Assembly (NCBI RefSeq): GCF_013408685.1 | Contig: NZ_JACBZY010000001.1 | Location: forward strand, 3,100,001-3,164,000 | Origin: Schumannella luteola | GTDB lineage: Bacteria; Actinomycetota; Actinomycetes; Actinomycetales; Microbacteriaceae | Length of the DNA stretch: 64,000 nt | Direction of reading: 5' to 3' | Part shown: positions 45,370 to 54,287 of the stretch, in pieces | Position numbering within the stretch: the stretch's first letter is position 1 | Layout of the letters: every line of letters starts with the position of its first letter | Translations under genes and position numbers: made by a program | The notes under the pieces: model-generated | Seen by the model: only the letters and a program-made list of their open reading frames with translations | What the model was told of the DNA's origin: nothing | Database searches by the model: none

Positions 45370-47313
45370 TCAGGAGCTCGCGGCGCGCTGATCGATCGTG
45401 TCGATCGAGATCTCCTCCGAGTCGAGGGCGGCGCGCATGATCTCGATCGCCTCCGAGGAGTAGGCGCCGCGCTCGTAGGCGTCACGCAGCGCATCCTTCT
45501 CGGCGACGAGCTGCACCCGTCGCAGCCGCTGGAACTGCACGACGTGGTTGTCGGGCTGGGTGAGGTCGGTCTCGGCCCAGATCTCGAGGCGGCCGATCCA
45601 GGTGTCCGACTGCGCCGCCACCTCGTCGACGACCTCCTTCGGCACCGGCGTCGACTCCGCGGCGGCCCGTGCGACCTCGGCGGCGACCGCGCTGTCGCCG
45701 GCGGTCTTCAGGGTGCGCCGCAGCTCGAGCACCTGCGCGCGCTCGCCGAGATCCACATCCCCCGGCAGACGCACGGCGCGCACGACGACCGGCAGCAGCA
45801 GGCCCTGCACGACGAGGGTGAGGATGGCGACCGCGAAGGCGACGAGCACGAGCGCCTCGCGCATCGGCTGATCGTCGGGGATCGTCTGCACGGCCGCGAC
45901 CGTGACGACGCCGCGCATGCCCGACAGGCCGAGGATGATGCCGTCGCGCCAGCTCAGCGCCTGGTCGCGCTCGGCGCTGAGGTCGTTGTTCTGCTGCTCG
46001 ATGCGGCGCAGCAGGTTCTGGAAGCCCTTCGAGAACCGTGCCCGGCTGCCCTCGTCGAGCTGCGGCGGCTCGGCCGGAGGGTTGCGCTCGAGCTCGTCGA
46101 GCTGCGCCATGATGCGGTCGCGCTCGGCCTTATCCTTCTTGGTGACGAGACCGAAGCGGGCGCGCACGCCGCGGGTGAGGCTGCGCCAGGGCGACAGCTT
46201 CACGCCCAGTTCGCGCATGCTCGCCGCGCGGCGCTGGAACTCCTCCTCGGTGAGTCCGTCGAATCGCGCATTGCGCCGTTCGGCGTCCGCGGAGCGCTTG
46301 CGGTAGCGCCGGCGGATCGTCCAGAGCAGCAGCGGCACGGCCGCGAAGCGCACCCCGACCAGCAGCGCGATCACGAGCCCGGCGACGCCGAGCACGCCCG
46401 GCAGATCCCCGTCGCCGGCGACCGCGCCGATCACCGGCCACAGCTGGAACCCCATGAAGAGGAATACGCCGTTCTCGAGCAGCATCGTGACGACGTGCCA
46501 GGTGTTCGTCTCGGCCGCGCGGAACGTCGCCGGGATGCGGTACGCGCCCTGGTTGCCGATGATGATGCCCGCCACGACGACCGCGACGACGCCCGAGGAG
46601 TGCACGGCCTCACCCGCGAGGTAGGCGACGAAGGGCACGACGAGCGAGACCGCGGTGTCGAGCACGCCGTCGGTGATCCGCTTGCGCAGGAAGAGGGTCA
46701 GCGCGGCGAGCAGGATGCCGATCACGAGCGCGCCGACGACCGCCCAGAGGAAGGTGAGCACGACCATCCACCCGCTCGGCGAGGCCGCGTGCACGTCGAC
46801 GATCGAGAGCATCGTGGCGAGCAGCACCAGCGCGGTCGCGTCGTTGACGAGCCCCTCGCCTTCGAGGATCGTGACGATGCGCGGCGGGAGTCCGAGCCGC
46901 TTGCCGAGGCTCGTCGCGGCGACCGCATCGGGCGGCGCGACGACCGCGCCGAGCGCGACGCCGAGCGCGAGCGGCACCGTCACCCAGAGCAGACTCACCG
47001 CGACGCCGACGAGCACCGCCGACACCACCACGAGGATCACCGCGAGGAACGCGATCACCCGCAGATTGCGCCGGAAGTCGACGAACGGCACCTGCCGCGC
47101 GGCCGCATAGAGCAGCGGCGGCAGGATCACCGTCAGCACCAGGTCGGGCTCGATCTCGAAGTGCGGCAGCGCCGGGATCGCCCCGAGCCCCACGCCCACG
47201 ACCGTGAGCGCGAGCGGCGCCGCCACCCCGATGCGCCCCGCGAAGAACGACACCACCCCCACGACGAGCACGACGCCGACGACCACCAGGACGATGAGGT
47301 GGATGCTCTCCAT
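45370..47313 (-). CDS. Na+/H+ antiporter of the CPA1 (NhaP/NHE) family
   Basis: A 647-residue cation:proton antiporter. The N-terminal about 420 residues contain about 12 membrane helices, with the conserved acidic ion site GEGLVNDATALVL and the APPDAVAATSLGKRL stretch (the N-D motif on TM5 and its partner). A membrane loop of about 100 charged residues near 330-430 and a cytosolic C-terminal domain of about 130 residues follow. The operative start is taken as ATG 47313, because TAGCCT lies exactly 6 bases upstream; the in-frame GTG at 47316 would leave only 3. WYL regulator is downstream and coupled. Function: cytosolic pH and Na+ control. Confidence 0.9.
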   Translation of the reverse strand: MESIHLIVLVVVGVVLVVGVVSFFAGRIGVAAPLALTVVGVGLGAIPALPHFEIEPDLVLTVILPPLLYAAARQVPFVDFRRNLRVIAFLAVILVVVSAVLVGVAVSLLWVTVPLALGVALGAVVAPPDAVAATSLGKRLGLPPRIVTILEGEGLVNDATALVLLATMLSIVDVHAASPSGWMVVLTFLWAVVGALVIGILLAALTLFLRKRITDGVLDTAVSLVVPFVAYLAGEAVHSSGVVAVVVAGIIIGNQGAYRIPATFRAAETNTWHVVTMLLENGVFLFMGFQLWPVIGAVAGDGDLPGVLGVAGLVIALLVGVRFAAVPLLLWTIRRRYRKRSADAERRNARFDGLTEEEFQRRAASMRELGVKLSPWRSLTRGVRARFGLVTKKDKAERDRIMAQLDELERNPPAEPPQLDEGSRARFSKGFQNLLRRIEQQNNDLSAERDQALSWRDGIILGLSGMRGVVTVAAVQTIPDDQPMREALVLVAFAVAILTLVVQGLLLPVVVRAVRLPGDVDLGERAQVLELRRTLKTAGDSAVAAEVARAAAESTPVPKEVVDEVAAQSDTWIGRLEIWAETDLTQPDNHVVQFQRLRRVQLVAEKDALRDAYERGAYSSEAIEIMRAALDSEEISIDTIDQRAASS

Positions 47314-47319
47314 CACGTC

Positions 47320-47325
47320 AGGCTA
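47320..47325 (-). promoter_or_regulatory. -10 element TAGCCT of the antiporter gene, leaderless geometry
   Basis: Ends 6 bases before ATG 47313 but only 3 before GTG 47316, so the promoter decides the start. Confidence 0.55.
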
Positions 47326-47490
47326 TCGAGCGGGTGCGCGGGTCGGCCGTTTCATCCGCCACCGCACCGCTTTGGTATCCCACACATTGCGAAGCTCGGT
47401 CTGCCAGCTGATTGGTCACCCGACCGATACGTCTTGGTGGGGTCTTCGGAGTTCGCATGTTTCGTCGTACCCCCGCGAGAGAATCGACGC

Positions 47491-49320
47491 ATGTCAGTAG
47501 AACTTTTCGCTGTCACGGCCGTGGTCGACCGCATCGCCGCTTGTCCCCTGCTTGCGCCCGAGATTAAGTCGGGGGACAAAGTCCCGATCACCGACGGCCA
47601 CATCGACTTCTACAGCTCTGCCAGAAAGAGCAATATGTCACACGTTGGGCGGGTGCCCGTGCAGGTCAAGGGTCGAGCGACAGCGACGAAGGTGAAGGCT
47701 TCCCGTGACTCCCAGTCGTTCCCGATCGAGCGCGAGGTGCTCCAGTTCTTTCGAAATCACGGTGGGGGAATCTACTTCTACGTGCCGATGCGCAAGGGCG
47801 GGGCCCAACGCGAAGTGTTCTACGTGATACTGCTCCCATTCAAGATCGGGCGACTCGTTGACGGCAAGCCAGACACACAGCGGTCTTTCTCCGTCAAGAT
47901 GCGGAGGCTTCCGGAGGAAGTCCCGCAGATCGAGGCGATCGTCCGCCTTACTTGGAATGGTCGCGTTCAAACTTCCAACCCGGGCGACAACGACGTCTTG
48001 TTAGATCAGGCCGAAAGCCTGACGGTTCACTCGCTGGACGGCTTTGACGAAAATCGCCCTACCCGACTCGCACTCGCCGACACCGACTATGTCGTCGTCG
48101 CCCATTTGCCCGGGGGCCTCGAGGTGGCCATGGATATCGATCTTGAGGTCCTCCCGCGCGAGTACTTAGAGCGTGACCTCGCCGTTTCGATCAAGTGCGG
48201 CGAGGTCGAGTTCACTAATGCAAGAGGTCGCCGACTCCAGGCGGACACAACCCTGATCCGCCTCTCATCGGGCCTGAAAATCCGTCTCAGAGCCGACGCT
48301 GGTGCAATCAGTGCGCACCTCGATCTCACCCGTGAGGGCTCATTCCGAGCGCAGGCGAAGAACTTCGACTTCATGCTCGCCGCTGCGTCCGGCAGCCCAC
48401 TCCAGATCGGCGACGGGCCCAACGAACCGCAAGCCGGCGATCCGGGCCTGCAAACCGAGCTCCGAAGCATTCGACAGGAAATCTCTTGCTTGACTGATCT
48501 CTTCGACGAACTGGGAATCGATGACGGGCTTAGTTCGGAGCTTCAGCTCGACGATGATCTGCGACGGATGCTTCTCGCCATGCACGAAGGACTCGTGCAA
48601 GACCAACCAGTGCGGGGAAACTCCGACGGCACCGGACGATACGACTTCTCGGTCGGCGACTACAAAATCATGGCGATTGTCATGCCCGCCGAGGAACCGG
48701 GTTTCCGCCGAATCATTGATCCGTTCGACCCCACCAAGCGCGATCGGTTTCAGATCTACCGGATCGACGATGACGGCTCGCCGGAACTGATCGATTGGGC
48801 GACCGTCTACGAGTCGGTGACCGCCGAAGAAATGGCGATGATCCTGAACTTGAGACTGAACAACCTGGTCGATTCGTACGCGAACCTCGAAGATCGGCAA
48901 GCGGCACTGACCAGGGCGAACTACACGGTGCTTCGGCTTCTGACCGCCGCTGATATTGCGTCTAGTGGGGTCCAGCGCGCCAATCTGCTGAACGGGGCCT
49001 TGAGCCTTTGCCAGTGGCTCATGACCGAAGACCCCGACTCGCTGGTTCACCGTGTCAACTCTTGGCAGATCTTGCACCGACGAGGCGAGCTAGGCGACGA
49101 CGTCAGGCGAGAAATCCGCGCTACTCGGCGTGGCCTGCCCTGCGACGACGCTCAGGCGCGAGAACTGGAAGCGTGCATGCTCATCCTTTTGGGTGATGAG
49201 GCGGAGCTCGAGGTTGTCATCGAGGAACTCACCGAAGTCCAAGTGAAGAACCTCCGGAGCTGGCCCGTCTGGGCGCTGAGGAATTCAGAGCCGAAGCCCG
49301 TGCTTGCGATCGAGAACTAG
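47491..49320 (+). CDS. DUF4365 nuclease-like protein with long helical C-terminus (candidate defence gene)
   Basis: A 609-residue protein. Residues about 1-140 match the DUF4365 pattern, a PD-(D/E)xK-like fold: GHIDFYSSARKS with D39, then VPVQVKGRA with Q58 and K60, as in the usual D...Q-x-K core. Residues about 160-330 are a beta-rich region. The C-terminal about 200 residues are helical, perhaps TPR-like (LRLNNLVDSYANLEDRQAALTRANY and on), ending in WALRNSEPKPVLAIEN. GC content and codon use differ from the neighbours (TTA, ATA and AAA codons occur). It faces an unrecognised TOPRIM-like gene, between a tRNA-Pro and an antiporter gene. I infer a transferred accessory gene, perhaps defensive; DUF4365 proteins occur in such islands, but no function is proven. 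Confidence 0.7.
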   Translation: MSVELFAVTAVVDRIAACPLLAPEIKSGDKVPITDGHIDFYSSARKSNMSHVGRVPVQVKGRATATKVKASRDSQSFPIEREVLQFFRNHGGGIYFYVPMRKGGAQREVFYVILLPFKIGRLVDGKPDTQRSFSVKMRRLPEEVPQIEAIVRLTWNGRVQTSNPGDNDVLLDQAESLTVHSLDGFDENRPTRLALADTDYVVVAHLPGGLEVAMDIDLEVLPREYLERDLAVSIKCGEVEFTNARGRRLQADTTLIRLSSGLKIRLRADAGAISAHLDLTREGSFRAQAKNFDFMLAAASGSPLQIGDGPNEPQAGDPGLQTELRSIRQEISCLTDLFDELGIDDGLSSELQLDDDLRRMLLAMHEGLVQDQPVRGNSDGTGRYDFSVGDYKIMAIVMPAEEPGFRRIIDPFDPTKRDRFQIYRIDDDGSPELIDWATVYESVTAEEMAMILNLRLNNLVDSYANLEDRQAALTRANYTVLRLLTAADIASSGVQRANLLNGALSLCQWLMTEDPDSLVHRVNSWQILHRRGELGDDVRREIRATRRGLPCDDAQARELEACMLILLGDEAELEVVIEELTEVQVKNLRSWPVWALRNSEPKPVLAIEN

Positions 49321-49443
49321 CGGGCGCCGGATTCCGGAAGGGATCGAACGCCGAACCCAGGACCAAGGTGTGGCAAAATGTGCGCGCCGAATGGTCCGGC
49401 TTCGGGCAGGTTTGCGCAATCGCGGAGAGCAGCCGACCGCTAT

Positions 49444-51237
49444 CTATGGGCGAGGTTGCTCCTCGTTTGTCGCAATGTCCTCGTGCTGAGCAACATTGAG
49501 GCCGAAGGCGCCCAGAGAGTTGTGGTTTACAAGTACACGTACGTCCTCGACTAGTTTCAGAACCGGGGGTAGCTCGTCGTAGGTCGCGGCCTGACCGATT
49601 CGCGATGTGAGCGCCGAAAGTAGCTCGCGGGCGAGGTCCATCTTTCGAACCGGCCACTGCATTCGCTGATAGACGACCTTTACGTCGAGTTCCCGATTTC
49701 TCACGTGTTCAAGGTGTGAGATGAGCAACTCACGAAGGTCCTCTTCTCGCTCGGCGGAGTCCCCATGAGTGAGTCCTACGCGCGCCAGACCAACAGCTAG
49801 CTCTTCGTCAGAAAAATTGGCGAGCTCGTACTTCTGCTCGCCCCAGGTCCGAACGTCCACTAGCGAGTCGAGTTCCTCCTCCGACACGGCTGCGCCCTGG
49901 CCGGAGACCTGATCCCTGACTTTTTGCCGGAGATTCGACACAGTGCGATCGAACGCACCGTTCGACTCCCGGAACTCGCCCTCGTTGTCCATAGCGACGA
50001 CAAGCGATGTCGGTGCGCCCTCAATGATCGCGCGCCGGCCGTTCGCCTGCGCAAGTCGCGGAGCAACGAAGGACGCCAGCTCAGTGGGAGAGTCGCTGGA
50101 CGTTCCCTGGTTCACCAACCGGACGCGATGTCCGAGTTCAATCGCATCAAGAATTGCTCGGACGTGGAACATCTCCACATCGCCTTCGAGAACCAACACG
50201 ACTCGGGGCTGCGGAGACAGGGCCATCCTGGTCAAGGCGACCGGGAGACCGCTCGGCGAGGTGTGGCCGATGCGATCGGTGAGCGCCTGTCGAAGGCGTG
50301 GCCCGTTGGCCGAGGGAATCGGATCGCCGGTTTCGCTAGCAAGTTCCTCCTCAGCCCTGAGCAGGACTTCCGCGGCGATGCGCTGCCAGACGGATTCCAG
50401 CGCTCGCCCTCGGAGTTTGAACCATCCCAAATGGTTGGAGTGGCGAATGACATCCCACCATTCGGCGAGCGGGTCGTGGTTTCGAGCCCGATCAAGGAGG
50501 AACTCGCCTGCCGGCCGCAACCGGCCAGTCGGCAGCCCCACGACCTCCAGCCGACGCTCTGCGGTTAGGTCGCGGGCGGCTCGTCGAACTGAGTCCTGAT
50601 CGGCGAAGGACGGGAACGAGACCTGGCCGACGATCTGGGGATAAAAGCGCGATGCGAGGGCAGCGAGCGCAAGGTGCTCTTCTCGCGCTCGGTCGGCAAA
50701 GGCTTCATCGCTGCCGGTCGGTGCGTTTGGGCATATACGACGGTTCTCTAGGACGCGAAGAGCGTCTCTGAGCCCGAGCAACTGCCAGCGACTGTAGAAA
50801 TACTCGGATCCTGCGTCCACTGTCGCGTCATCAGGCGCACGGAGAGTTCCCGCGCGCGCATAGCGGGCTATCCGGTCTTGGTCGGCCTCATCCACGAGGA
50901 TCGTCTTGCTGGAGTCGGCATCCTCGACAACGGCAAACAACGGGACGAGGAGGCCAGCTCGGCGGACGGAGTGCAACTGCGACGCGCTGACGTTCAGACC
51001 CCACTCTCGAGCCGCTCGCCTGAACGCATCTACTCCAAGGACGCCCACCTGTGAGAAGACGAACGGCAAACGAAGGAGTTCAAGTCCAGCCCGAGGCGAC
51101 TCGGCGCCCTCGGCGGCCTCGAGGTCGAGACTGCTCACTCGGCGAACACTAGCGCGCGCATCGCGTCGCAGCTCGCCGATAGGGCTCGCCACATGACGAG
51201 CTGACCAGTCAACGCTCCAGGTAGCCCGGTGGGTCAT
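49444..51237 (-). CDS. Unrecognised large protein with TOPRIM-like core, beside DUF4365 gene
   Basis: A 597-residue protein I do not recognise as a named family. The central part contains RVVLVLEGDVEMFHVRAILDAI (Glu351 in V-L-E-G-D), a glycine-less loop, and SLVVAMDNEGEF with D417-N-E419, spaced like the Glu and D-x-D/E motifs of TOPRIM domains in OLD-type nucleases. The N-terminal half includes QVGVLGVDAFRRAAREWGLNVSASQLHSVRRAGLLVPLF, which reads as a helix-turn-helix-like segment. The C-terminal part is helical and acidic. No ABC ATPase domain is attached, unlike full OLD proteins. ATG 51237 is chosen because longer frames read back through the tRNA gene; ATG 51246 is an alternative. GC lower than its neighbours. 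Confidence 0.65.
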   Translation of the reverse strand: MTHRATWSVDWSARHVASPIGELRRDARASVRRVSSLDLEAAEGAESPRAGLELLRLPFVFSQVGVLGVDAFRRAAREWGLNVSASQLHSVRRAGLLVPLFAVVEDADSSKTILVDEADQDRIARYARAGTLRAPDDATVDAGSEYFYSRWQLLGLRDALRVLENRRICPNAPTGSDEAFADRAREEHLALAALASRFYPQIVGQVSFPSFADQDSVRRAARDLTAERRLEVVGLPTGRLRPAGEFLLDRARNHDPLAEWWDVIRHSNHLGWFKLRGRALESVWQRIAAEVLLRAEEELASETGDPIPSANGPRLRQALTDRIGHTSPSGLPVALTRMALSPQPRVVLVLEGDVEMFHVRAILDAIELGHRVRLVNQGTSSDSPTELASFVAPRLAQANGRRAIIEGAPTSLVVAMDNEGEFRESNGAFDRTVSNLRQKVRDQVSGQGAAVSEEELDSLVDVRTWGEQKYELANFSDEELAVGLARVGLTHGDSAEREEDLRELLISHLEHVRNRELDVKVVYQRMQWPVRKMDLARELLSALTSRIGQAATYDELPPVLKLVEDVRVLVNHNSLGAFGLNVAQHEDIATNEEQPRP

Positions 51238-51436
51238 AACGAACATCGAAGGCTGACTATCCGATAGACGAGCGTTTGACACCTGACCGGCGACCGCGGC
51301 GCCCGTGCACCTCTGAAGGATGCGGAAGTCGAGTGCGCGTCGTCGCTCGGGCAGGGGCCGCCGCAGCGAGCATAGATGGAGGAGAAGGACCGAGACGAAA
51401 ACGTCCCGATGCGTGCACTGCCACGCGAACACGACG

Positions 51437-51473
51437 AAGCCCCGGCAGATCGTCCGATCCGCCGGGGCTTTTC
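51437..51473. terminator. Terminator next to tRNA-Pro
   Basis: Perfect 10-bp stem AAGCCCCGGC (51437-51446) with GCCGGGGCTT (51461-51470), followed on the plus strand by TTCGG and, read from the tRNA side, preceded by AAAA. It ends the tRNA message on the minus strand (possibly bidirectional). Confidence 0.75.
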
Positions 51474-51475
51474 GG

Positions 51476-51549
51476 TCGGGCTGACAGGATTTGAACCTGC
51501 GACCCCCTGACCCCCAGTCAGGTGCGCTACCAAGCTGCGCCACAGCCCG
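51476..51549 (-). tRNA. tRNA-Pro (anticodon GGG)
   Basis: A 74-base cloverleaf on the minus strand: acceptor CGGGCTG/CAGCCCG, D stem GCGC/GCGC, anticodon stem CCTGA/TCAGG with loop CTGGGGG (anticodon GGG), T stem GCAGG/CCTGT with loop TTCAAAT, discriminator A. CCA is not encoded. Its 3' end faces the low-GC segment, where integrative elements usually insert. A translated readthrough of this gene is not a protein. Confidence 0.95.
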
Positions 51550-51675
51550 TGGCTTCGTGTCGGATCACTCCGGCACGATGGACAAGCCTACCGGACGCGG
51601 AGGGCGACGGAGTACACCTCCGTGCGCCGGTCGCGGTCGCCTTGCACCTCCGAGTCGCGCGCCCGAATCGCCGGC

Positions 51676-52113
51676 TCAGTCGAGCTGGTCGCCGTCGACG
51701 TAGACCCAGAGGCCGTCGACGCGGGCGAAGCGCGAGCGCTCGTGCATCAGCCCGACACCGTCCGGACCGCGGAGCGAGGCGCGGAACTCCACCTCGCCCT
51801 CGACGTCGTCGACGCCCCCGGCCCGCGTGTCGACGATCTGCAGACGCCGCCAGACGATCCCGTCGTCGAGGTCGAGCGACGCCGGACGCGTGTCGGGATG
51901 CCAGCTGCGGCGCAGGTAGTAGAGCAGCCCGAGAGCGAAGGCGCTGAAGCGCGATCGCATCAGCCTCTCGGCCGTCGGCGCCGCCACGACGCCGGCGTGG
52001 ATCGGGCCGCAGCACTCGGCGTAGAGCCCGGCGCCGCACGGGCAGTCGAGCGGACGCCCGTCGACATCCTCGATCGCCGCATCGTCCGCACTCCGGGGCA
52101 TCCCTGAATTCAC
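51676..52113 (-). CDS. YchJ-family SEC-C metal-binding protein
   Basis: A 145-residue protein of the YchJ (UPF0225) family. The N-terminal SEC-C type zinc motif is CPCGAGLYAECCGPIHAG (C-x-C-x8-C-C), and the remainder, LMRSRFSAFALGLLYYLRRSWHPD onwards, is the NTF2-like domain with family motifs RxRFSAF and WHPxTRP. Function unknown; may act with translation or protein quality control. GTG start 52113 is 6 bases after a GATGAT hexamer; ATG 52101 is an alternative. Next to tRNA-Pro. Confidence 0.88.
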   Translation of the reverse strand: MNSGMPRSADDAAIEDVDGRPLDCPCGAGLYAECCGPIHAGVVAAPTAERLMRSRFSAFALGLLYYLRRSWHPDTRPASLDLDDGIVWRRLQIVDTRAGGVDDVEGEVEFRASLRGPDGVGLMHERSRFARVDGLWVYVDGDQLD

Positions 52114-52760
52114 CTGCCGATCATCTCCGATCCGTATGCGGTCAATCCGCGCGACATCCGTGATTTTCCGGGCCGATCCCGCTCCTCGCGCCGCGACGAC
52201 GCTCCCGACGACCCTCCATGTGCAGGAGTCGAGTTCTTCGCAAGTATTGACACGCCCCCCGAGAGAGGGACACTCTACTTACCACCCGCTAACGATCTCC
52301 CCCGACATCGTCATGACGGGTTCTGCACCACCCGATCCACCCCGAAGATCCCGCATCGGACGCTCCGCGGTTCTCGCCCAAGAACCCCCCGAACGCGATA
52401 GCTCGAACGACCGCGCGATCCGTCGCGCGGCCTGCCCGCCACGACGGCTCGGCAGGGTCGAGAAATCCCGACGGTCTGCACTCCCGAACCCGACGCCTCT
52501 CGCATCCGCTGATCCGCCAGCACGACGACACGGCCCGCCCCGACTCGTCTGCTCTGGAAAGTCGCCCCCACCTTTCTGGATCGGATCCCGATGCATCCCC
52601 GCCCCCTCGGCGCGCTCGCGCGTCCCGTCGCATCCGCGACACGCTGCGCCGACCGCGCCGCCGCCGCGCACCGCGGCGACCGGGTCGGGCGCACGGCCGG
52701 CATCCGCGTGGCGACGCACGGCGATCGACGGACTGGACCCGTCACCGGGGATGTGCGCTC
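52114..52760. other. 647-bp region without a gene, long leader before the sugar transferase
   Basis: No convincing gene is present: the open frames on both strands are Arg/Pro-rich and unlike any family. A perfect TTGACA -35 lies at 52247-52252, with CACTCT 18 bases downstream as the best -10, so a transcript would have a leader of about 470 bases. I see no named riboswitch in it. Confidence 0.5.
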
Positions 52761-54287
52761 ATGACCGCGCACGACCCCACCGCCTCGGGCGTCGGCGTCA
52801 CCGGCGTCGCTGGCCCCTCCTCATCCCTTCTTTCGAGCGTCGCGTCACGGCTGACGTCGCCGCTCGCGAGCGACCCGGACTGGGTGCGTCGGCTGCGGCG
52901 CCGCATCTCGATCACGGACACGCTCATCGTGACCTCGGCGGTGATCACCGGCTCTTGGGCGAGCCGCATCGCTGAGCCGGGCCGGCCGGCAGCGACCCAG
53001 TACGTGGAGTGGAGCCTCCTCGTGCTGATCGCCGTCGGCTGGCTCGGATTGCTCTCCCTGGCGCACACCCGCGACAGCCGCACGGTCGGCGTCGGCACCG
53101 CCGAGTACCGCCGCGTGGTCACCGCGAGCGTCGGATCGTTCGCCGCCTACGCGACGCTGCTCGCGCTGGTCGACCACGGCGACACCCTCCCGGTCGGCGT
53201 CGGCGTCTTCGCCGGCGGCACGACCGCGCTGCTCATCGGACGGTGGGCGTGGCGCACCTGGCTCGGCGGGCAGCGCGCCGCCGGGCGCTACCTCTCGACG
53301 GCGATCGTCGTCGGCCCGCGACGCGAGGCCGAGCACGTGATCGCCCAGATCGAGAGCCGCCGCAGTGCGGGCTATCGCGTGATCGGCGCGGCCATCCCCC
53401 GGGCCAAGCGCCGACACCTCGAGGTGGCGGGCGAGCGCATCACCCTCGTCGCCGACCTCGAGACGGTAGCCGATGCCGCGGCCCGCCTCGGTGTGGATGC
53501 CGTCATCGTCGCCGGCATCCCCACCGGGGATCGGAAGTACATCCGCCAGCTCAGCTGGGACCTCGAAGGCACCGTCACCGAGCTCGTGCTCGCGTCGGCG
53601 CTGACCGACGTCGCCGGCCCGCGCATCCACGTCAGCCCGGTCGAGGGACTCCCCCTCATGCACGTCGACCTGCCGCAGTTCCGCGGTGCGCGGCACGTGC
53701 TCAAGCGCGCGCTCGACATCGTGCTCGCCGGCGGCGGCGTGATCGCGCTCGCGCCGCTGCTCGGCATCATCGCGCTCGCGGTGCGCCTCGACAGTCCCGG
53801 CCCCGTGCTGTTCCGGCAGGAGCGCGTCGGGCTCGGCGGAACCCGCTTCCCGATGCTGAAGTTCCGGTCGATGGTCGTGGATGCCGAGACGCGCCTCGCC
53901 GCACTGCAGCAGACCTCCGACGGCAACGGCGTGCTGTTCAAGATGCGCGCCGACCCGCGGGTGACGCGCATCGGCCGCATCCTGCGCCGCTGCTCGCTCG
54001 ACGAACTGCCGCAGCTGTTCGACATCCTCGCCGGCCACATGAGCCTCGTCGGTCCTCGACCGCCGCTGCCGGCCGAGGTCGAGGGCTACGAGACGCACGT
54101 GCAGCGCCGCCTCTTCATCAAGCCGGGACTGACCGGGATGTGGCAGGTCAACGGCCGCTCCGATCTCGACTGGGACGAGAGCGTGCGCCTCGACCTGTAC
54201 TACGTCGAGAACTGGTCGATCACGGGCGACCTGCTCATCCTCTGGCGCACCGTCAAGGTCGTCGTGCGCGGAACGGGGGCTTACTGA
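52761..54287 (+). CDS. Polyprenyl-phosphate sugar phosphotransferase (WbaP/CpsE-type)
   Basis: A 508-residue initiator enzyme that transfers a sugar-1-phosphate from a nucleotide sugar to undecaprenyl phosphate to start capsule, exopolysaccharide or wall-glycan assembly. Four N-terminal membrane helices (about residues 50-180) and a nucleotide-binding-like middle domain precede the catalytic C-terminal domain. That domain has a membrane hairpin helix (about 315-340), PGPVLFRQERVGLGG, FPMLKFRSMVVDA, SLDELPQLFDILAGHMSLVGPRP and GLTGMWQVNGRSD. All conserved acidic and basic residues appear present. It overlaps the next gene by one base. No other glycosyltransferase is adjacent. Confidence 0.93.
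   Translation: MTAHDPTASGVGVTGVAGPSSSLLSSVASRLTSPLASDPDWVRRLRRRISITDTLIVTSAVITGSWASRIAEPGRPAATQYVEWSLLVLIAVGWLGLLSLAHTRDSRTVGVGTAEYRRVVTASVGSFAAYATLLALVDHGDTLPVGVGVFAGGTTALLIGRWAWRTWLGGQRAAGRYLSTAIVVGPRREAEHVIAQIESRRSAGYRVIGAAIPRAKRRHLEVAGERITLVADLETVADAAARLGVDAVIVAGIPTGDRKYIRQLSWDLEGTVTELVLASALTDVAGPRIHVSPVEGLPLMHVDLPQFRGARHVLKRALDIVLAGGGVIALAPLLGIIALAVRLDSPGPVLFRQERVGLGGTRFPMLKFRSMVVDAETRLAALQQTSDGNGVLFKMRADPRVTRIGRILRRCSLDELPQLFDILAGHMSLVGPRPPLPAEVEGYETHVQRRLFIKPGLTGMWQVNGRSDLDWDESVRLDLYYVENWSITGDLLILWRTVKVVVRGTGAY

Noticed and set aside
47317-47490. Direct repeat of the tRNA-Pro 3' end (attL/attR) on the far side of the low-GC segment
   Set aside because: The sequence here has no match to the tRNA 3' half. 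Integration at the tRNA remains a possibility only from position and composition.
51490-51543. N-terminal extension of the TOPRIM-like gene reading MAQLGSAPDWGSGGRRFKSC
   Set aside because: It is the tRNA-Pro gene read as protein; the usual artefact sequence. The real start is placed at 51237.
52279-52719. Open frames in the leader of the sugar transferase gene (both strands)
   Set aside because: Arg/Gly/Ser/Pro-rich low-information sequence, no family signature, no start signals.
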